From: Paenibacillus alkaliterrae
Lineage (GTDB): Bacteria; Bacillota; Bacilli; Paenibacillales; Paenibacillaceae
Direction of reading: 5' to 3'
NCBI RefSeq assembly: GCF_021532375.1
Contig: NZ_JAKGAP010000010.1
Location: 62,001 to 126,000 of the forward strand
Length of the DNA: 64,000 nt
Positions within the stretch are counted from its first letter, which is position 1; the number at the start of each line of letters is the position of its first letter. This document shows, piece by piece, positions 36,607 through 45,756 of this stretch. The position numbers and the translations under genes are program-made. Under the pieces are notes generated by a model that worked only from the letters and a program-made list of their open reading frames with translations, was not told the DNA's origin and ran no database searches.

Positions 36607-36650
36607 AGAAAAAGAAACATCCCTACCACATTTCTCTGTGGTACGGGATG
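36607..36650 (-). terminator. Terminator after the GH35 gene
   Basis: On the minus strand CATCCC..ACCACA pairs with TGTGGT..GGGATG (36650-36618) and is followed by TTTCTTTTTCT (36617-36607). It separates GH35 from the kinase gene, which therefore needs its own promoter. Confidence 0.75.
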
Positions 36651-36687
36651 CTTCAAACAGACTTATTTCATTACGCTCAATGCTACT

Positions 36688-38463
36688 CTAACTTTTTTCA
36701 TCATTTTCACTTCTCGTGCTCAGTACCGGGTAATCCTGCAGCAACACTTTCGGCGAGACACATCCATGCAGTTCAAATAAGATAAGCTCGTTTTTTCCTT
36801 TGCGCAGCAGAGGGCCGGGAACATACAACGTCTCTTGGGGACCGATTTCCCAATAACGTCCTAAATTGAATCCGTTAATATAAGCAACGCCCTTCGTCCA
36901 GCCTTTCATATTCAGAAAAGTATCAGCAGGTTCATCGATTGAAAATTCGCCTGCATAGAAGGCAGGCTGATTATTCTGCGTTTCATCAAAGAGCCTGTAT
37001 GACAGCTTGGACAAGTTATTCAGCGGAAGCGTATGGATCGTCCAGTCGTACAAAAACTGTTGTCCGAAGCGGACTCCTTCCGTAATCCCTTTCGGATCCT
37101 TCAAATATGGCCCATAGTTTATCCGACCCATATTTTCCACCAAAATGCTTACAACGGCTCCTTCCGGCGGAACGGAAAAGGCGACCTCCCGATCTTTATT
37201 CCAACGTTCGATAACGCCCTTATACACTCCATCGACAAAGATCAGCGCGCGGTCGCGAACCTCTTGCAAATTCAACTTACTTTCCGCCCGGGGCCCGGTC
37301 AGCCGCGTCGAGTATAAAATAAAACCGTAGTTTTGCCCGAGCTGCTCCATCGGTTCCGGGCACGTACTTTGTACTGGTGACGACAGCTTGTCGAGAGAAG
37401 CGAACAGCTGCGCATGCCCTGTCATGTTCACCGTGCCGTAGCTTCTTTTGGCAATCGGCTCAGGCAGCTCAAGCGGACCTGGATCCGCATATTTCGCAAT
37501 CACTTTCCTTACGGCGTGGAACTTCTCCGTTATATCGCCGCATTCGCTGACGAGCACATCGTAATCGTAGCTTGTAACGGTCGGCTCATACTTGCTATGG
37601 AAATTCGCCCCATTGTAAAAACCGAAATTAGTGCCGCCGTGGAACATATAAAAATTGACCGATGCGTCGGCAGACAGCATTTCATCCAGCACATTCGCTA
37701 CATCTGCCGCATCTCTGGTGTGATGCTCTTTGCCCCAATGGTCGAACCACCCATTCCAATATTCCATGCACATAAGCGGCTGATCCGGCTGATAATCGCT
37801 TAGCTTCTCGAAGGCTTCAGCCGGGCGCGACCCGAAGTTGGCAGTGGCCCACACTTCCGGAACCATGCCTCCCTGCAGCATGAAGTCGTCCGGTCCATCG
37901 GACGTGAACAACAGCACATTCACGCCGCGCTGGATTAGCGCTTGTTTCAAATACGCCAAATACGCTTTATCATTGCCGTAGCTGCCGTACTCGTTCTCGA
38001 TTTGCATGGCGATGATCGGACCGCCGTTCGTCGACAAGAGCGGCGTAAGCCGCGGAATCAATACATCGTAGTAATCATCCACCTTATTTAGAAACGCCTT
38101 GTGATGACAACGGAGGCGCATCCCCGGATCCGCAAGCAGCCAGGCGGGAAGCCCGCCGAACTCCCATTCGGCGCATATGTAAGGACTCGGCCGTACAATC
38201 ACATAAAGTCCAAGATCCCCGGCAATCTCGATAAATTGCTCAATATTCGCCATACCTTCAAAAACGAACTGCCCTTCGTCCGGTTCATGAAAATTCCAAG
38301 GCACATATGTTTCTACCGTATTGAATCCGCAAGCCTTCAATTTTTGCAGGCGGTCACGCCAATACTCGGGAACGACTCTAAAGTAATGAATCGCCCCGGA
38401 TATAATCTGAATAGGTCGTTCTCCAATCATCAGCTGTTTTCCTTGCAGATACAAATTGTTCAA
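36688..38463 (-). CDS. Beta-galactosidase, glycoside hydrolase family 35
   Basis: A 591-residue GH35 retaining beta-galactosidase. The family signature GGPIIAMQIENEYGSYG holds the acid/base Glu158; the nucleophile Glu234 is in MCMEYWNGWFDHWG. There is no signal peptide, so it acts on imported galactosides. C-terminal beta domains (jelly-roll type) are complete; the length is normal. It heads the minus-strand run but is separated from the kinase by a terminator at 36607-36650. The divergent AraC gene at 38638 probably controls it. Confidence 0.94.
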   Translation of the reverse strand: MNNLYLQGKQLMIGERPIQIISGAIHYFRVVPEYWRDRLQKLKACGFNTVETYVPWNFHEPDEGQFVFEGMANIEQFIEIAGDLGLYVIVRPSPYICAEWEFGGLPAWLLADPGMRLRCHHKAFLNKVDDYYDVLIPRLTPLLSTNGGPIIAMQIENEYGSYGNDKAYLAYLKQALIQRGVNVLLFTSDGPDDFMLQGGMVPEVWATANFGSRPAEAFEKLSDYQPDQPLMCMEYWNGWFDHWGKEHHTRDAADVANVLDEMLSADASVNFYMFHGGTNFGFYNGANFHSKYEPTVTSYDYDVLVSECGDITEKFHAVRKVIAKYADPGPLELPEPIAKRSYGTVNMTGHAQLFASLDKLSSPVQSTCPEPMEQLGQNYGFILYSTRLTGPRAESKLNLQEVRDRALIFVDGVYKGVIERWNKDREVAFSVPPEGAVVSILVENMGRINYGPYLKDPKGITEGVRFGQQFLYDWTIHTLPLNNLSKLSYRLFDETQNNQPAFYAGEFSIDEPADTFLNMKGWTKGVAYINGFNLGRYWEIGPQETLYVPGPLLRKGKNELILFELHGCVSPKVLLQDYPVLSTRSENDEKS

Positions 38464-38637
38464 TCTCGTTTCCTCCCAAACAGGTTTGTTATGATCCTAA
38501 TGGTAGCGGTTGCGGTATGTTTCGGACAATGCACAAAATACTCAATTATTTAACCATTTGTGCCAGATCAGAGCTTCAACGTCAAAAACTTCTGCTATAA
38601 TCTAATCAAAGCCGTTAAGAGGGCGGGGGGGCGGGAA

Positions 38638-39552
38638 ATGGACACGATAGTCAACTTTCAGAATGTAACCAATACGCTGCAAATTGTCGGCTGCCATTTT
38701 GGTATAAAGCCGGAATGCTGGGCATACCAGAAGCATCATCATCATCTTTACGAGCTGCTTTGCTGTATGGAGGGGAAAGCCGTTCAAGAAATAAACGGGG
38801 AAAAGATAGATTTGAATCAGGGAGACTGGATTCTGCTGAAACCTGGAGTCAATCACACGATCGCCAATTCGTCTCCTTCGCATTACGCTTTTTTCAATAT
38901 TCATTTCGACTTGGACGACTTGGATGTCCGGAGCCGGCTCGGAGCCGTTCCCTTCCGATTGATTCCCGCTGCCCTGGCTAACGAAAGCAAGCTGCCCAAA
39001 CTGCTTCCGGAGCTGGAGCGATTAATGCAGCAGGAGCTTCTATCCGATGAAACCTCGATCAGTCCCGATATCATACAGCTCTCTTTGGCGCTGCATCAGC
39101 GGCTCGCTCTGCAGGCTTACGTATTGCTGATCATTCAGGAAATTCTCCTCATGCTGGAGGCTCCTGCGGCTATGGACACATGCCGGCGCAATCAAGTTTC
39201 CGCTTATGAAGCAGACGTAGCCCATTCCATCGAAGAGCGGCTTGCAGCAGATCTTTCCGCAAATCCGTCCATATCTGCCATCGCCGCCGAAATGAGTATC
39301 AGCCGGAGCCAAGTATCCAAAATATTTGCCAAAGTATACGGGGTATCTCCGCGTCAATATCTGAGCAGAAGAAAGTGGAGAAAAGCCAAGGAACTGCTCG
39401 TCACCTCGAACTTAACGGTGTATGCGATCGCGGAACAATTAGGCTTTCGCTCCGTCCATCATTTCTCAAGACAATTCCGCCGATGGGTCGGGATGTCGCC
39501 CAATCAGTATCGCCACACCCTCCCCATTGCAGGGAGCCGCAATGATAGTTGA
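38638..39552 (+). CDS. AraC family regulator with N-terminal cupin domain
   Basis: A 304-residue AraC regulator, start ATG at 38638 after a GGGGGGGCGGG stretch; an upstream frame start at 38560 has no site. Cupin segment with HHHHLYELLC and DLNQGDWILLKPGVNHT, then an AraC domain ending SVHHFSRQFRRWVGMSPNQYR. Divergent from the GH35 gene with 174 bases between, so likely its activator. Downstream TetR gene has its own extended -10 promoter. Confidence 0.9.
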   Translation: MDTIVNFQNVTNTLQIVGCHFGIKPECWAYQKHHHHLYELLCCMEGKAVQEINGEKIDLNQGDWILLKPGVNHTIANSSPSHYAFFNIHFDLDDLDVRSRLGAVPFRLIPAALANESKLPKLLPELERLMQQELLSDETSISPDIIQLSLALHQRLALQAYVLLIIQEILLMLEAPAAMDTCRRNQVSAYEADVAHSIEERLAADLSANPSISAIAAEMSISRSQVSKIFAKVYGVSPRQYLSRRKWRKAKELLVTSNLTVYAIAEQLGFRSVHHFSRQFRRWVGMSPNQYRHTLPIAGSRNDS

Positions 39553-39575
39553 GGAACAACCCTTCAAATTTTTTA

Positions 39576-39584
39576 TGATATAAT
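39576..39584 (+). promoter_or_regulatory. Extended -10 promoter for the TetR gene
   Basis: TGATATAAT is a perfect extended -10 element (TGN before TATAAT), 40 bases before the TTG start at 39624. No clear -35 box and no palindrome suggests it is not strongly self-repressed. Confidence 0.45.
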
Positions 39585-39623
39585 CTTAAACATGCGTATA
39601 GAACCGGAAAGGACGGAATGTGA

Positions 39624-40199
39624 TTGAGTAAACAAAAAATTTTGGCAGCCGCCCTGAAGTTGTTTTCGGAGCTCGGTTATTACCGGACCAGTATGGACGA
39701 TATCGCCAAGGAGGCGAACGTCGCCAAAGGAACTCTTTATTATCATTTTACCGGTAAAGGACGGCTCTTCGAAACACTGATCACCGAAGGCATCCAAATG
39801 CTGATGAATGAAATTAAGCAAGTTTTGGAGGTCGACGCCGCAGCCGACAAGCAAATCCGTGCTATCGTCGATAAGCATGTGGAGCTGTTTTTGCGCTACA
39901 GCGAGTTAATACACATTCTGTCTAACGAAATTTCCAATGGAATCGAACCCGACATCCTGGGACGATTCGAAGTTTTGAAGCAACAATATATCGATTTTCT
40001 CGTGAAAATAATGCAGCAAGGATATAAGGATGGGGAATTGAACCGGTTGCCGTTCGAGCTGGCGGCTGCAGGTATGCTCGGGTTGATTGAAAGCGTGAGC
40101 GTATATTACAACAAACACAAGAATCGGTTATCCATTGACGATTTGCATGAAACAGTCAACGCCTTTGTCACATCCACTTTACTGAAGTCGCAGCAATAG
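39624..40199 (+). CDS. TetR/AcrR family regulator
   Basis: A 191-residue TetR-type repressor. The N-terminal helix-turn-helix reads ELGYYRTSMDDIAKEANVAKGTLYYHFTGKGRLFETLI, a classic TetR_N segment (usual FxxKxxL appears as FTGKGRLF). The C-terminal ligand domain is all helical. TTG start at 39624 after a GGAAAGGACGG stretch; a GTG at 39620 is out of frame. Its target is unknown; the palindrome at 26521-26534 is a candidate. It stands alone between AraC and VapBC. Confidence 0.88.
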   Translation: MSKQKILAAALKLFSELGYYRTSMDDIAKEANVAKGTLYYHFTGKGRLFETLITEGIQMLMNEIKQVLEVDAAADKQIRAIVDKHVELFLRYSELIHILSNEISNGIEPDILGRFEVLKQQYIDFLVKIMQQGYKDGELNRLPFELAAAGMLGLIESVSVYYNKHKNRLSIDDLHETVNAFVTSTLLKSQQ

Positions 40200-40286
40200 C
40201 TGCTAAACAGACCTAAGTAGTAACAATATCTCCCCCTATTTTCATATTGATCTGTCAACCTACCTATGGCGGATAAGGCCTGAATA

Positions 40287-40315
40287 TTTACTTTTTATAA
40301 AAGTAAGGGTATTCT
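40287..40315 (+). promoter_or_regulatory. Promoter and palindromic operator of the toxin-antitoxin pair
   Basis: TTTACT (40287-40292), 17 bases, TATTCT (40310-40315) form a sigma-A promoter. The perfect inverted repeat TTACTTTT-TAT-AAAAGTAA (40288-40306) fills the space between the boxes, the position for autorepression by an AbrB-fold antitoxin. Confidence 0.65.
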
Positions 40316-40350
40316 AATTAGTAAGAAATATGAAAGTGAGGTGTTCAGTC

Positions 40351-40623
40351 ATGTTCCAATCCACAAGTAAAATTTCGAGCAAGGGTCAGGTAGTCGTTCC
40401 CATTGAAATTCGAAAGCAGTTCCAAATTGTAGAAGGAGATTCATTGAAATTTATAATTGATGATAGCGGCGAATTAAAAGTTGAAGTTCTGAAAAGAAAT
40501 TCAATTATGGATTTATTCGGATCTGTTCAGGCTAAAGGAGATACGAAAGATTTCAGTAAAGTTAGACAAGATGCATGGGATAAGCGAGTACAACAAATAA
40601 CGGATAAGATGGAGGATGAATGA
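40351..40623 (+). CDS. vapB: AbrB-fold antitoxin of a VapBC-type pair
   Basis: A 90-residue swapped-hairpin AbrB/MazE-type DNA-binding protein (SKISSKGQVVVPIEIRKQF at residues 6-24), followed by a C-terminal tail that should wrap the toxin. Start ATG at 40351 after GTGAGGTG; an earlier ATG at 40330 is less likely. It overlaps the toxin gene by four bases (ATGA). It neutralises the toxin and likely represses its own promoter through the palindrome at 40288-40306. Confidence 0.9.
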   Translation: MFQSTSKISSKGQVVVPIEIRKQFQIVEGDSLKFIIDDSGELKVEVLKRNSIMDLFGSVQAKGDTKDFSKVRQDAWDKRVQQITDKMEDE

Positions 40624-41033
40624 AATACATTCTTGATACGAATATTATTATCCGTTTTTTGGCTAATGATCACGAGGAACACTCTCTTGCGGCATATCGC
40701 TTATTCGAAAAGGTAACGAGAGGACAATATAGTTTAATACTTGATCATGTTGTCATTGCTGAATGCGTTCATGTTCTGAAAGGAAAGTCTTATCAATTAG
40801 CTAGAGATGAAATTGCAAATCTTCTAATAAAGTTAATCGAATTTACTGAGGTTGAAGCAGATAACAAAGATACTATGATTATGGCACTCCGATATTATTC
40901 TGCCTATAATGTTGATTATCCTGATGCCTACTTAGCTTCTTTGGCTGAACAACAACGTTTAAGCGTAATAACCTTTAATAATAAAGACTTTAATACGATG
41001 GGTACGAACAACATTAAACCTTCAGAACTTTAG
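40620..41033 (+). CDS. vapC: PIN-domain ribonuclease toxin, VapC type
   Basis: A 137-residue PIN-domain protein with the full acidic quartet: Asp6 (LDTN), Glu48 (IAECV), Asp102 (YPDAYLA) and Asp123 (NKDF). VapC toxins cut tRNA or rRNA with Mg2+. The stop at 41033 is followed directly by a decayed permease tail on the other strand. AT-rich coding compared with the surrounding genes suggests separate acquisition. Confidence 0.9.
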   Translation: MKYILDTNIIIRFLANDHEEHSLAAYRLFEKVTRGQYSLILDHVVIAECVHVLKGKSYQLARDEIANLLIKLIEFTEVEADNKDTMIMALRYYSAYNVDYPDAYLASLAEQQRLSVITFNNKDFNTMGTNNIKPSEL

Positions 41034-41076
41034 AAGTGACCCCCCCCTACGAAAGCAGGAGGAAGACATGATTGAG

Positions 41077-41196
41077 CTATTTCATCCCCGTCAGCGCCAC
41101 TCCCTCGATAAACTTCTTCTATGCGAAGAAAAACACAATAAGCAAGGGTACCGTTGCAAACATGGATGCCGCCATAATCAGTGCAGTACCAGTGCC
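41077..41196 (-). pseudogene. C-terminal remnant of a MalG-type sugar permease
   Basis: The minus strand reads GTGTALIMAASMFATVPLL, then a hydrophobic stretch and VFFFA, then a TAG, then KKFIEGVALTGMK and a stop. This is the ending of MalG-like permeases (QKYFIEGIALTGIKG is typical), with the Gln codon changed to TAG. Nothing recognisable as permease remains further upstream. The 41197-41487 stretch holds no gene I can recognise. Confidence 0.8.
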
Positions 41197-41487
41197 GCTT
41201 TTTCGACAAGTGATCATAAAAAGAAGCTGCCGTTCAGGTCTTCACAGACCTTATGGGACAGCTCCTTTGAGTTCGAACTATTATAGCACGACGTCTTGCG
41301 AGGTTAGTATTTCCCTTAATGCGTCTATATCTATATCGGAAGGCCGAACATTGCTCTTGCATGCAAGCACTTGTTAATTAGTCTTCACGCCGAAAGTTAA
41401 GACCGAGAATAGCGTGATGCATTATTAAAGAGAGCTCGCGGAACCACCCGGACCAACTCCACATTGTCGTCATAGCTGCACTCCAAA

Positions 41488-42897
41488 TTATTTTCTCAGC
41501 ATCCGGAACACATGCGCGATTGGCGCCGATTCCGAAAAGGCATCCGATGGCAGTTGAACCGAGATTCCGTCTGCTTCGCGTGTCCAATTCAGCTTCCCTT
41601 CCATTCCAAGAAGCTCAATCGTTTCCAGCGGACCTGTATACGGAATTGAAATGGTCTCTGAAACTTTCGTATCTGCCGAAGGGTACAGGTAAGAGCAATA
41701 GACCGCATCTCCTTTCTGCGTGAAGGCATGGCTCCCCGTATAATACGGCTCGCAAATACGTGTGCCATAAATGGCTTCTCCGTTCACTTTCAGCCATGCA
41801 CCCAGTTCTTTCATGCGCGCAATCGCGCCTTCCGGCAGCCTGCCGTCGGGCTGCGGAGCAACGTTTAACGCCAAATTTCCTCCCTTGGCGACTACCTCGA
41901 GCAGAATCTTAACGATTTGGCGTGTCGGCTTATATTTGTCTTCATACCGGAAAGAGAAGGAAGTGCCCATCGTAATGCAGCTTTCCCATGGTACGTTCAT
42001 GGCCTTTGACGGAATCGTCTGCTCGGGCGTGACATAGTTTTCATAAGGGCCCCCTACGGTACGGTCTGCCGAAAGCAGCCACGGCTGCTGCTCCCTGGCC
42101 TTCTCCACGACCTCGCCAAGGCGAATGTCCTGCCCGCTTCGTATCGGCTTCACCCAGCCGGCATCCAGCCATAGGACATCAATGCGGCCATAGCGTGTCA
42201 ATAATTCGGTAATCTGCTCATGCGTAAACTGGACGAACTTATTCCACAGCTCGGGATGCTGCTGCGGATCGTAGGTAGGCCCCCGTCTTGTATTTGTAAG
42301 GCTCCGCTCCATATCAGGCGCCCAGTAATAGGGAGTGTGCCAATCCGCTTTAGAGAAATACGCGGCGACAGCCATTCCTTTTGCCCGGAAAGCATCGAAT
42401 ACATGGCGGCATATATCGGCATATTTATGGGTATGGAATGGGGTTTGCTCGCCGGTAACCCGGTAATCCGTCGTATTCGTATCCCACATGCAGAAGCCGT
42501 CGTGATGCTTCGTCGTAAAGATTAAATATTTAAAACCGGCTTCTTCGGCTAAATCCGCCCAGACGTCAGGCTGAAAGCGAACCGGATTAAACGTCTTGTT
42601 CAGGCCAAAATATTGAAGCTTGAACGTTTCCCCGTCCGTCTCCCAGTCAATGCCTTCGCGGGACCATTCCGCATCTTCATCGCTGAGTGCCCAAGACTCC
42701 ACGATACCAAGCTGAGAATACGGCCCCCAATGCATCATCAATGCCAGTTTCTGGTCTTTGAACCATTCCAGACGCTCCAGTGTGATTGGATTATCGGGGC
42801 GTATCCACTCATGCTCACTGCTGAAATTATGCACGCCTTCATGCAATTCCTGTTCTTCGTTTTCTTGTTGCAGGTTATCATCGGTTGGATCGCTCAT
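41488..42897 (-). CDS. Alpha-L-fucosidase, glycoside hydrolase family 29
   Basis: A 469-residue GH29 retaining fucosidase. The nucleophile Asp245 is in VLWLDAGW; KHHDGFCMWDT (130-140) binds fucose. MMHWGPYSQLGIVESWA near the N-terminus is also typical. No signal peptide, so it works on imported fucosides. It is the last gene of the run 49194-41488, 59 bases after the binding-protein stop. The C-terminal beta domain is complete. Confidence 0.92.
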   Translation of the reverse strand: MSDPTDDNLQQENEEQELHEGVHNFSSEHEWIRPDNPITLERLEWFKDQKLALMMHWGPYSQLGIVESWALSDEDAEWSREGIDWETDGETFKLQYFGLNKTFNPVRFQPDVWADLAEEAGFKYLIFTTKHHDGFCMWDTNTTDYRVTGEQTPFHTHKYADICRHVFDAFRAKGMAVAAYFSKADWHTPYYWAPDMERSLTNTRRGPTYDPQQHPELWNKFVQFTHEQITELLTRYGRIDVLWLDAGWVKPIRSGQDIRLGEVVEKAREQQPWLLSADRTVGGPYENYVTPEQTIPSKAMNVPWESCITMGTSFSFRYEDKYKPTRQIVKILLEVVAKGGNLALNVAPQPDGRLPEGAIARMKELGAWLKVNGEAIYGTRICEPYYTGSHAFTQKGDAVYCSYLYPSADTKVSETISIPYTGPLETIELLGMEGKLNWTREADGISVQLPSDAFSESAPIAHVFRMLRK

Positions 42898-42956
42898 CGT
42901 TGCAAGACCTCTCTTCCACGCAGGGAATAACCCCCGTATGATTGCATTGCGTTTCC

Positions 42957-44663
42957 TTATTGGGCACCTAATGCCTTCTGGTAAATCTCAATATACTGAC
43001 CAAGCTGAAGTCCGTCAAAGCCCTTCACATAAGCGTCCCATTCCTTGCTGATGTCCTTGGAGCCCGTAATAAACTGCGCCATATTCGACTTCGTATAATC
43101 GACAATCGTCGTCTTCAACTGAGCTGCGATTTCCGCATCTTCTTGGGCGATAAATACGCCGTTTGGATACGCTTCTTCGGAATGATAGGACTCATATTTC
43201 TTCGATTCCGTATTCAATCGTGTGCCGTAGCCGCCATCTGCAAGCGGATCCTGAATCGCCATCCAAGAGGAACGGTATTCATATGTGCGTAGAGAAGGTC
43301 CGATCTGTTCCCATCCGTCGTTATGCGTTTGCTTCTTCTCCTGTTGAATGCTAGCGTATTTGGCCTGCTTGCCGTCGATGTCCAATTCGCCATCCGCCGC
43401 CTTGCGCCAGCCTTTATCTTCTGGTCCATTCTCCTGCAATACAATAGCTTCTTCCGTGAACAAATAATCGGCCAGTCGAATCGCTGCAATCTGCTGTTCT
43501 TCCGTCGCCTTGTTCGTAATCGCAAATTGCGATTTGCTGATGCCGGCGAAGTTAAGTGTCTGCTGGACGCCATTCGGCCCTTTAAGCGGAGGCAGCGTCA
43601 CATAATCTTTATGGCGAGGCTGCTCATCCGACATATTATAACCGTAGCTAATGAGCGCAGTCGTCACGGCTCCCATAATGTTATCCGGTTCCCGATTCGC
43701 CAACTGCTGGATTGCGTCGGCATTTTGCGTGAATGCAGCCGGATCGATTAACCCTTCCTTGTACAATTTGTTCAAATACGCAAGACCTTGCTTCCACTCG
43801 TCTTTGTTCGCCGAGAAGTCGACCTTGCCATCCTTCACGAATAAGAAGGTGCCCGCATTCTTCTCGGTATAATCATCCACAATAAAGGAATTCATCAAGA
43901 AGGCGGACACGTTCCCCGTCCACATTTCATCGGATCCCGTAAGCGGAATCTCATCCTGCTTTCCGTTGCCATTCGGGTCCTCTTCCTTGAATGCCTTCAT
44001 TACCTGATAGAACTCTTCCGTTGTCGTCGGCAGTTGAAGTCCGAGCTTGTCGAGCCAAGCCTTGTTGATCCACAGCTTTAAAGCATTGTCACAATGGTAG
44101 CATTCATTTATTTGCGGCAGCGCATAAATGTTTCCGTCTGGAGCCGTAATCGACGATCTCATATAAGGAATTTCTTCAAGCGCTTTTTTAATAGTAGGAG
44201 CATACTTTTCGATCAAATCATTCAGAGGGAGGAATACGCCCTGCTTCCCGTACTTCATCTGTTCTTCCCTAGTCAAATTGCCATGCAAGATCACTTCCGG
44301 ATAGTCGCCGCTGGCCAGCATCAGCTGCTTGCGGTCTTCAAGCGCATTGTTTGGAACGAGATCCCAAGCAATCTTAATGTTTGTCTTCTCTTCCAGATGC
44401 TTCGTAAATGCGTTGGTCTCCATGTTCTCGATCGTAGGAAATTGAGGGGCAAACATCTTAAGCGTCAGCTGCTTATTCGCAATCGGATACGAACCTACGG
44501 CCGTGAAGACATCCTCTTGTACATTGTTGTTCTCTTTCTGACCGCTTTCCGTATTACCATTTCCAGGCGCCTCCGTATCCTTGCTGCACGCGGAAAGGAA
44601 CACGACACAGCTAAGTACGATGCACAACAAGACTGCACTCGATTTTTTCCATCCTTTTCTCAT
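42957..44663 (-). CDS. Sugar ABC transporter substrate-binding lipoprotein, LplA type
   Basis: A 568-residue long-type binding lipoprotein. Lipobox FLSAC (Cys26), charged linker (EAPGNGNTESGQKE), and the EF-hand-like loop EDPNGNGKQDEIP. It lies after its permeases (order LplB, LplC, SBP) rather than before them, unlike the systems at 18-20 kb and 29-33 kb. Followed by the fucosidase gene, so fucosylated oligosaccharides are a plausible cargo (inference). Confidence 0.93.
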   Translation of the reverse strand: MRKGWKKSSAVLLCIVLSCVVFLSACSKDTEAPGNGNTESGQKENNNVQEDVFTAVGSYPIANKQLTLKMFAPQFPTIENMETNAFTKHLEEKTNIKIAWDLVPNNALEDRKQLMLASGDYPEVILHGNLTREEQMKYGKQGVFLPLNDLIEKYAPTIKKALEEIPYMRSSITAPDGNIYALPQINECYHCDNALKLWINKAWLDKLGLQLPTTTEEFYQVMKAFKEEDPNGNGKQDEIPLTGSDEMWTGNVSAFLMNSFIVDDYTEKNAGTFLFVKDGKVDFSANKDEWKQGLAYLNKLYKEGLIDPAAFTQNADAIQQLANREPDNIMGAVTTALISYGYNMSDEQPRHKDYVTLPPLKGPNGVQQTLNFAGISKSQFAITNKATEEQQIAAIRLADYLFTEEAIVLQENGPEDKGWRKAADGELDIDGKQAKYASIQQEKKQTHNDGWEQIGPSLRTYEYRSSWMAIQDPLADGGYGTRLNTESKKYESYHSEEAYPNGVFIAQEDAEIAAQLKTTIVDYTKSNMAQFITGSKDISKEWDAYVKGFDGLQLGQYIEIYQKALGAQ

Positions 44664-44793
44664 CAGAACGACTCCTCCTTGTTATATCCATTCTTGACAC
44701 TCCCAATGACATGCAATGGCGCTATTTCCGAATCTAAATGACCGCCCCGGCCCCAAAGGCGCCCCATCCCCCCCTTCACAGAATCATTCCTCT

Positions 44794-45693
44794 TTAGCCT
44801 TTCAACGAACCGATCATAACTCCTTTAACAAAATATTTCTGAACAAACGGATAGATAATGAGCACCGGACCGCTGGCAACGACGATCAATGAATATTTCA
44901 ACAGGTCCTTTAATCCTTGCTGGGCCAGCATTTGATTCGCATTGGCGATCATGGACGCATCCACCGTGTTCAGAATAAGCACGTTGCGCAGCACGATTTG
45001 TAATGGGAACAGGTCTGGGGATCGCAGAAATATAAGAGCATCGAAATACGCATTCCAATGGCCTACCGCATACATCAGCATCATAACGGCCAAGATTGGT
45101 TTGGAAAGCGGTAACACGACACTGAATATAAAGCGGATGTCGCTGCAGCCGTCCAAATCGGCAGCCTCGGACAGCTCATCGGGAATTGTCGACTGGAAGA
45201 AGGTTCTCGCTATGATGACTTGAAATACCGCCAGCGCTCCCGGCAAAATCATCGCCCACCGGGTATCCAGCAGATTCAGTTCCTTCACGACCAGATAATA
45301 CGGAATAAGTCCTCCTTCGAACATCATCGTAATGACTAACAGCACCATGAACATATTCCGTCCGTAGAACGTCTTTCTTGCCAATGGATAAGCAAGCATT
45401 ACCGTCAGGACAACGTTAATTAACGTGCCGACTACCGTGTAGTACAGAGAATTCAGAAACCCGGTGCCGATCTGCGGGTTGTTGAATACGGCCTTATATC
45501 CGTCCAACGTAAACTGGACCGGAAACAGCCATACTTTGCCCGAGACTACAGCTTGCGGCGAACTGAACGAAGAACTAACGATGTAGAGAAGCGGCAGCAG
45601 CACGATTAACAGGACCAAGGTCAGAAACGCATAGACCAAGACCATGAACAAGCGGTCTCCGCTGGACTCTCGAATGGATACGGTTCTAGCCAT
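44794..45693 (-). CDS. Carbohydrate ABC transporter permease, LplC/YtcP type
   Basis: A 299-residue sugar permease. EAA loop LSEAADLDGCSDIRFIFSVVLPLS (the usual GA is GC here) and C-terminus FVKGVMIGSLKG. It follows the LplB gene by 63 bases and precedes the binding-protein gene by 130 bases. Six expected membrane helices; no internal damage. Confidence 0.93.
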   Translation of the reverse strand: MARTVSIRESSGDRLFMVLVYAFLTLVLLIVLLPLLYIVSSSFSSPQAVVSGKVWLFPVQFTLDGYKAVFNNPQIGTGFLNSLYYTVVGTLINVVLTVMLAYPLARKTFYGRNMFMVLLVITMMFEGGLIPYYLVVKELNLLDTRWAMILPGALAVFQVIIARTFFQSTIPDELSEAADLDGCSDIRFIFSVVLPLSKPILAVMMLMYAVGHWNAYFDALIFLRSPDLFPLQIVLRNVLILNTVDASMIANANQMLAQQGLKDLLKYSLIVVASGPVLIIYPFVQKYFVKGVMIGSLKG

Positions 45694-45756
45694 ATTGTTT
45701 CCTTTCCGCCCTTAACCGGGCTTGGCAGTCTTGGAATAAGGAAATGGATCCAAAAG

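Noticed and set aside
41378..41587. Minus-strand frame at the end of the fucosidase gene
   Set aside because: Overlaps the fucosidase in another frame and has no start site or known domain.
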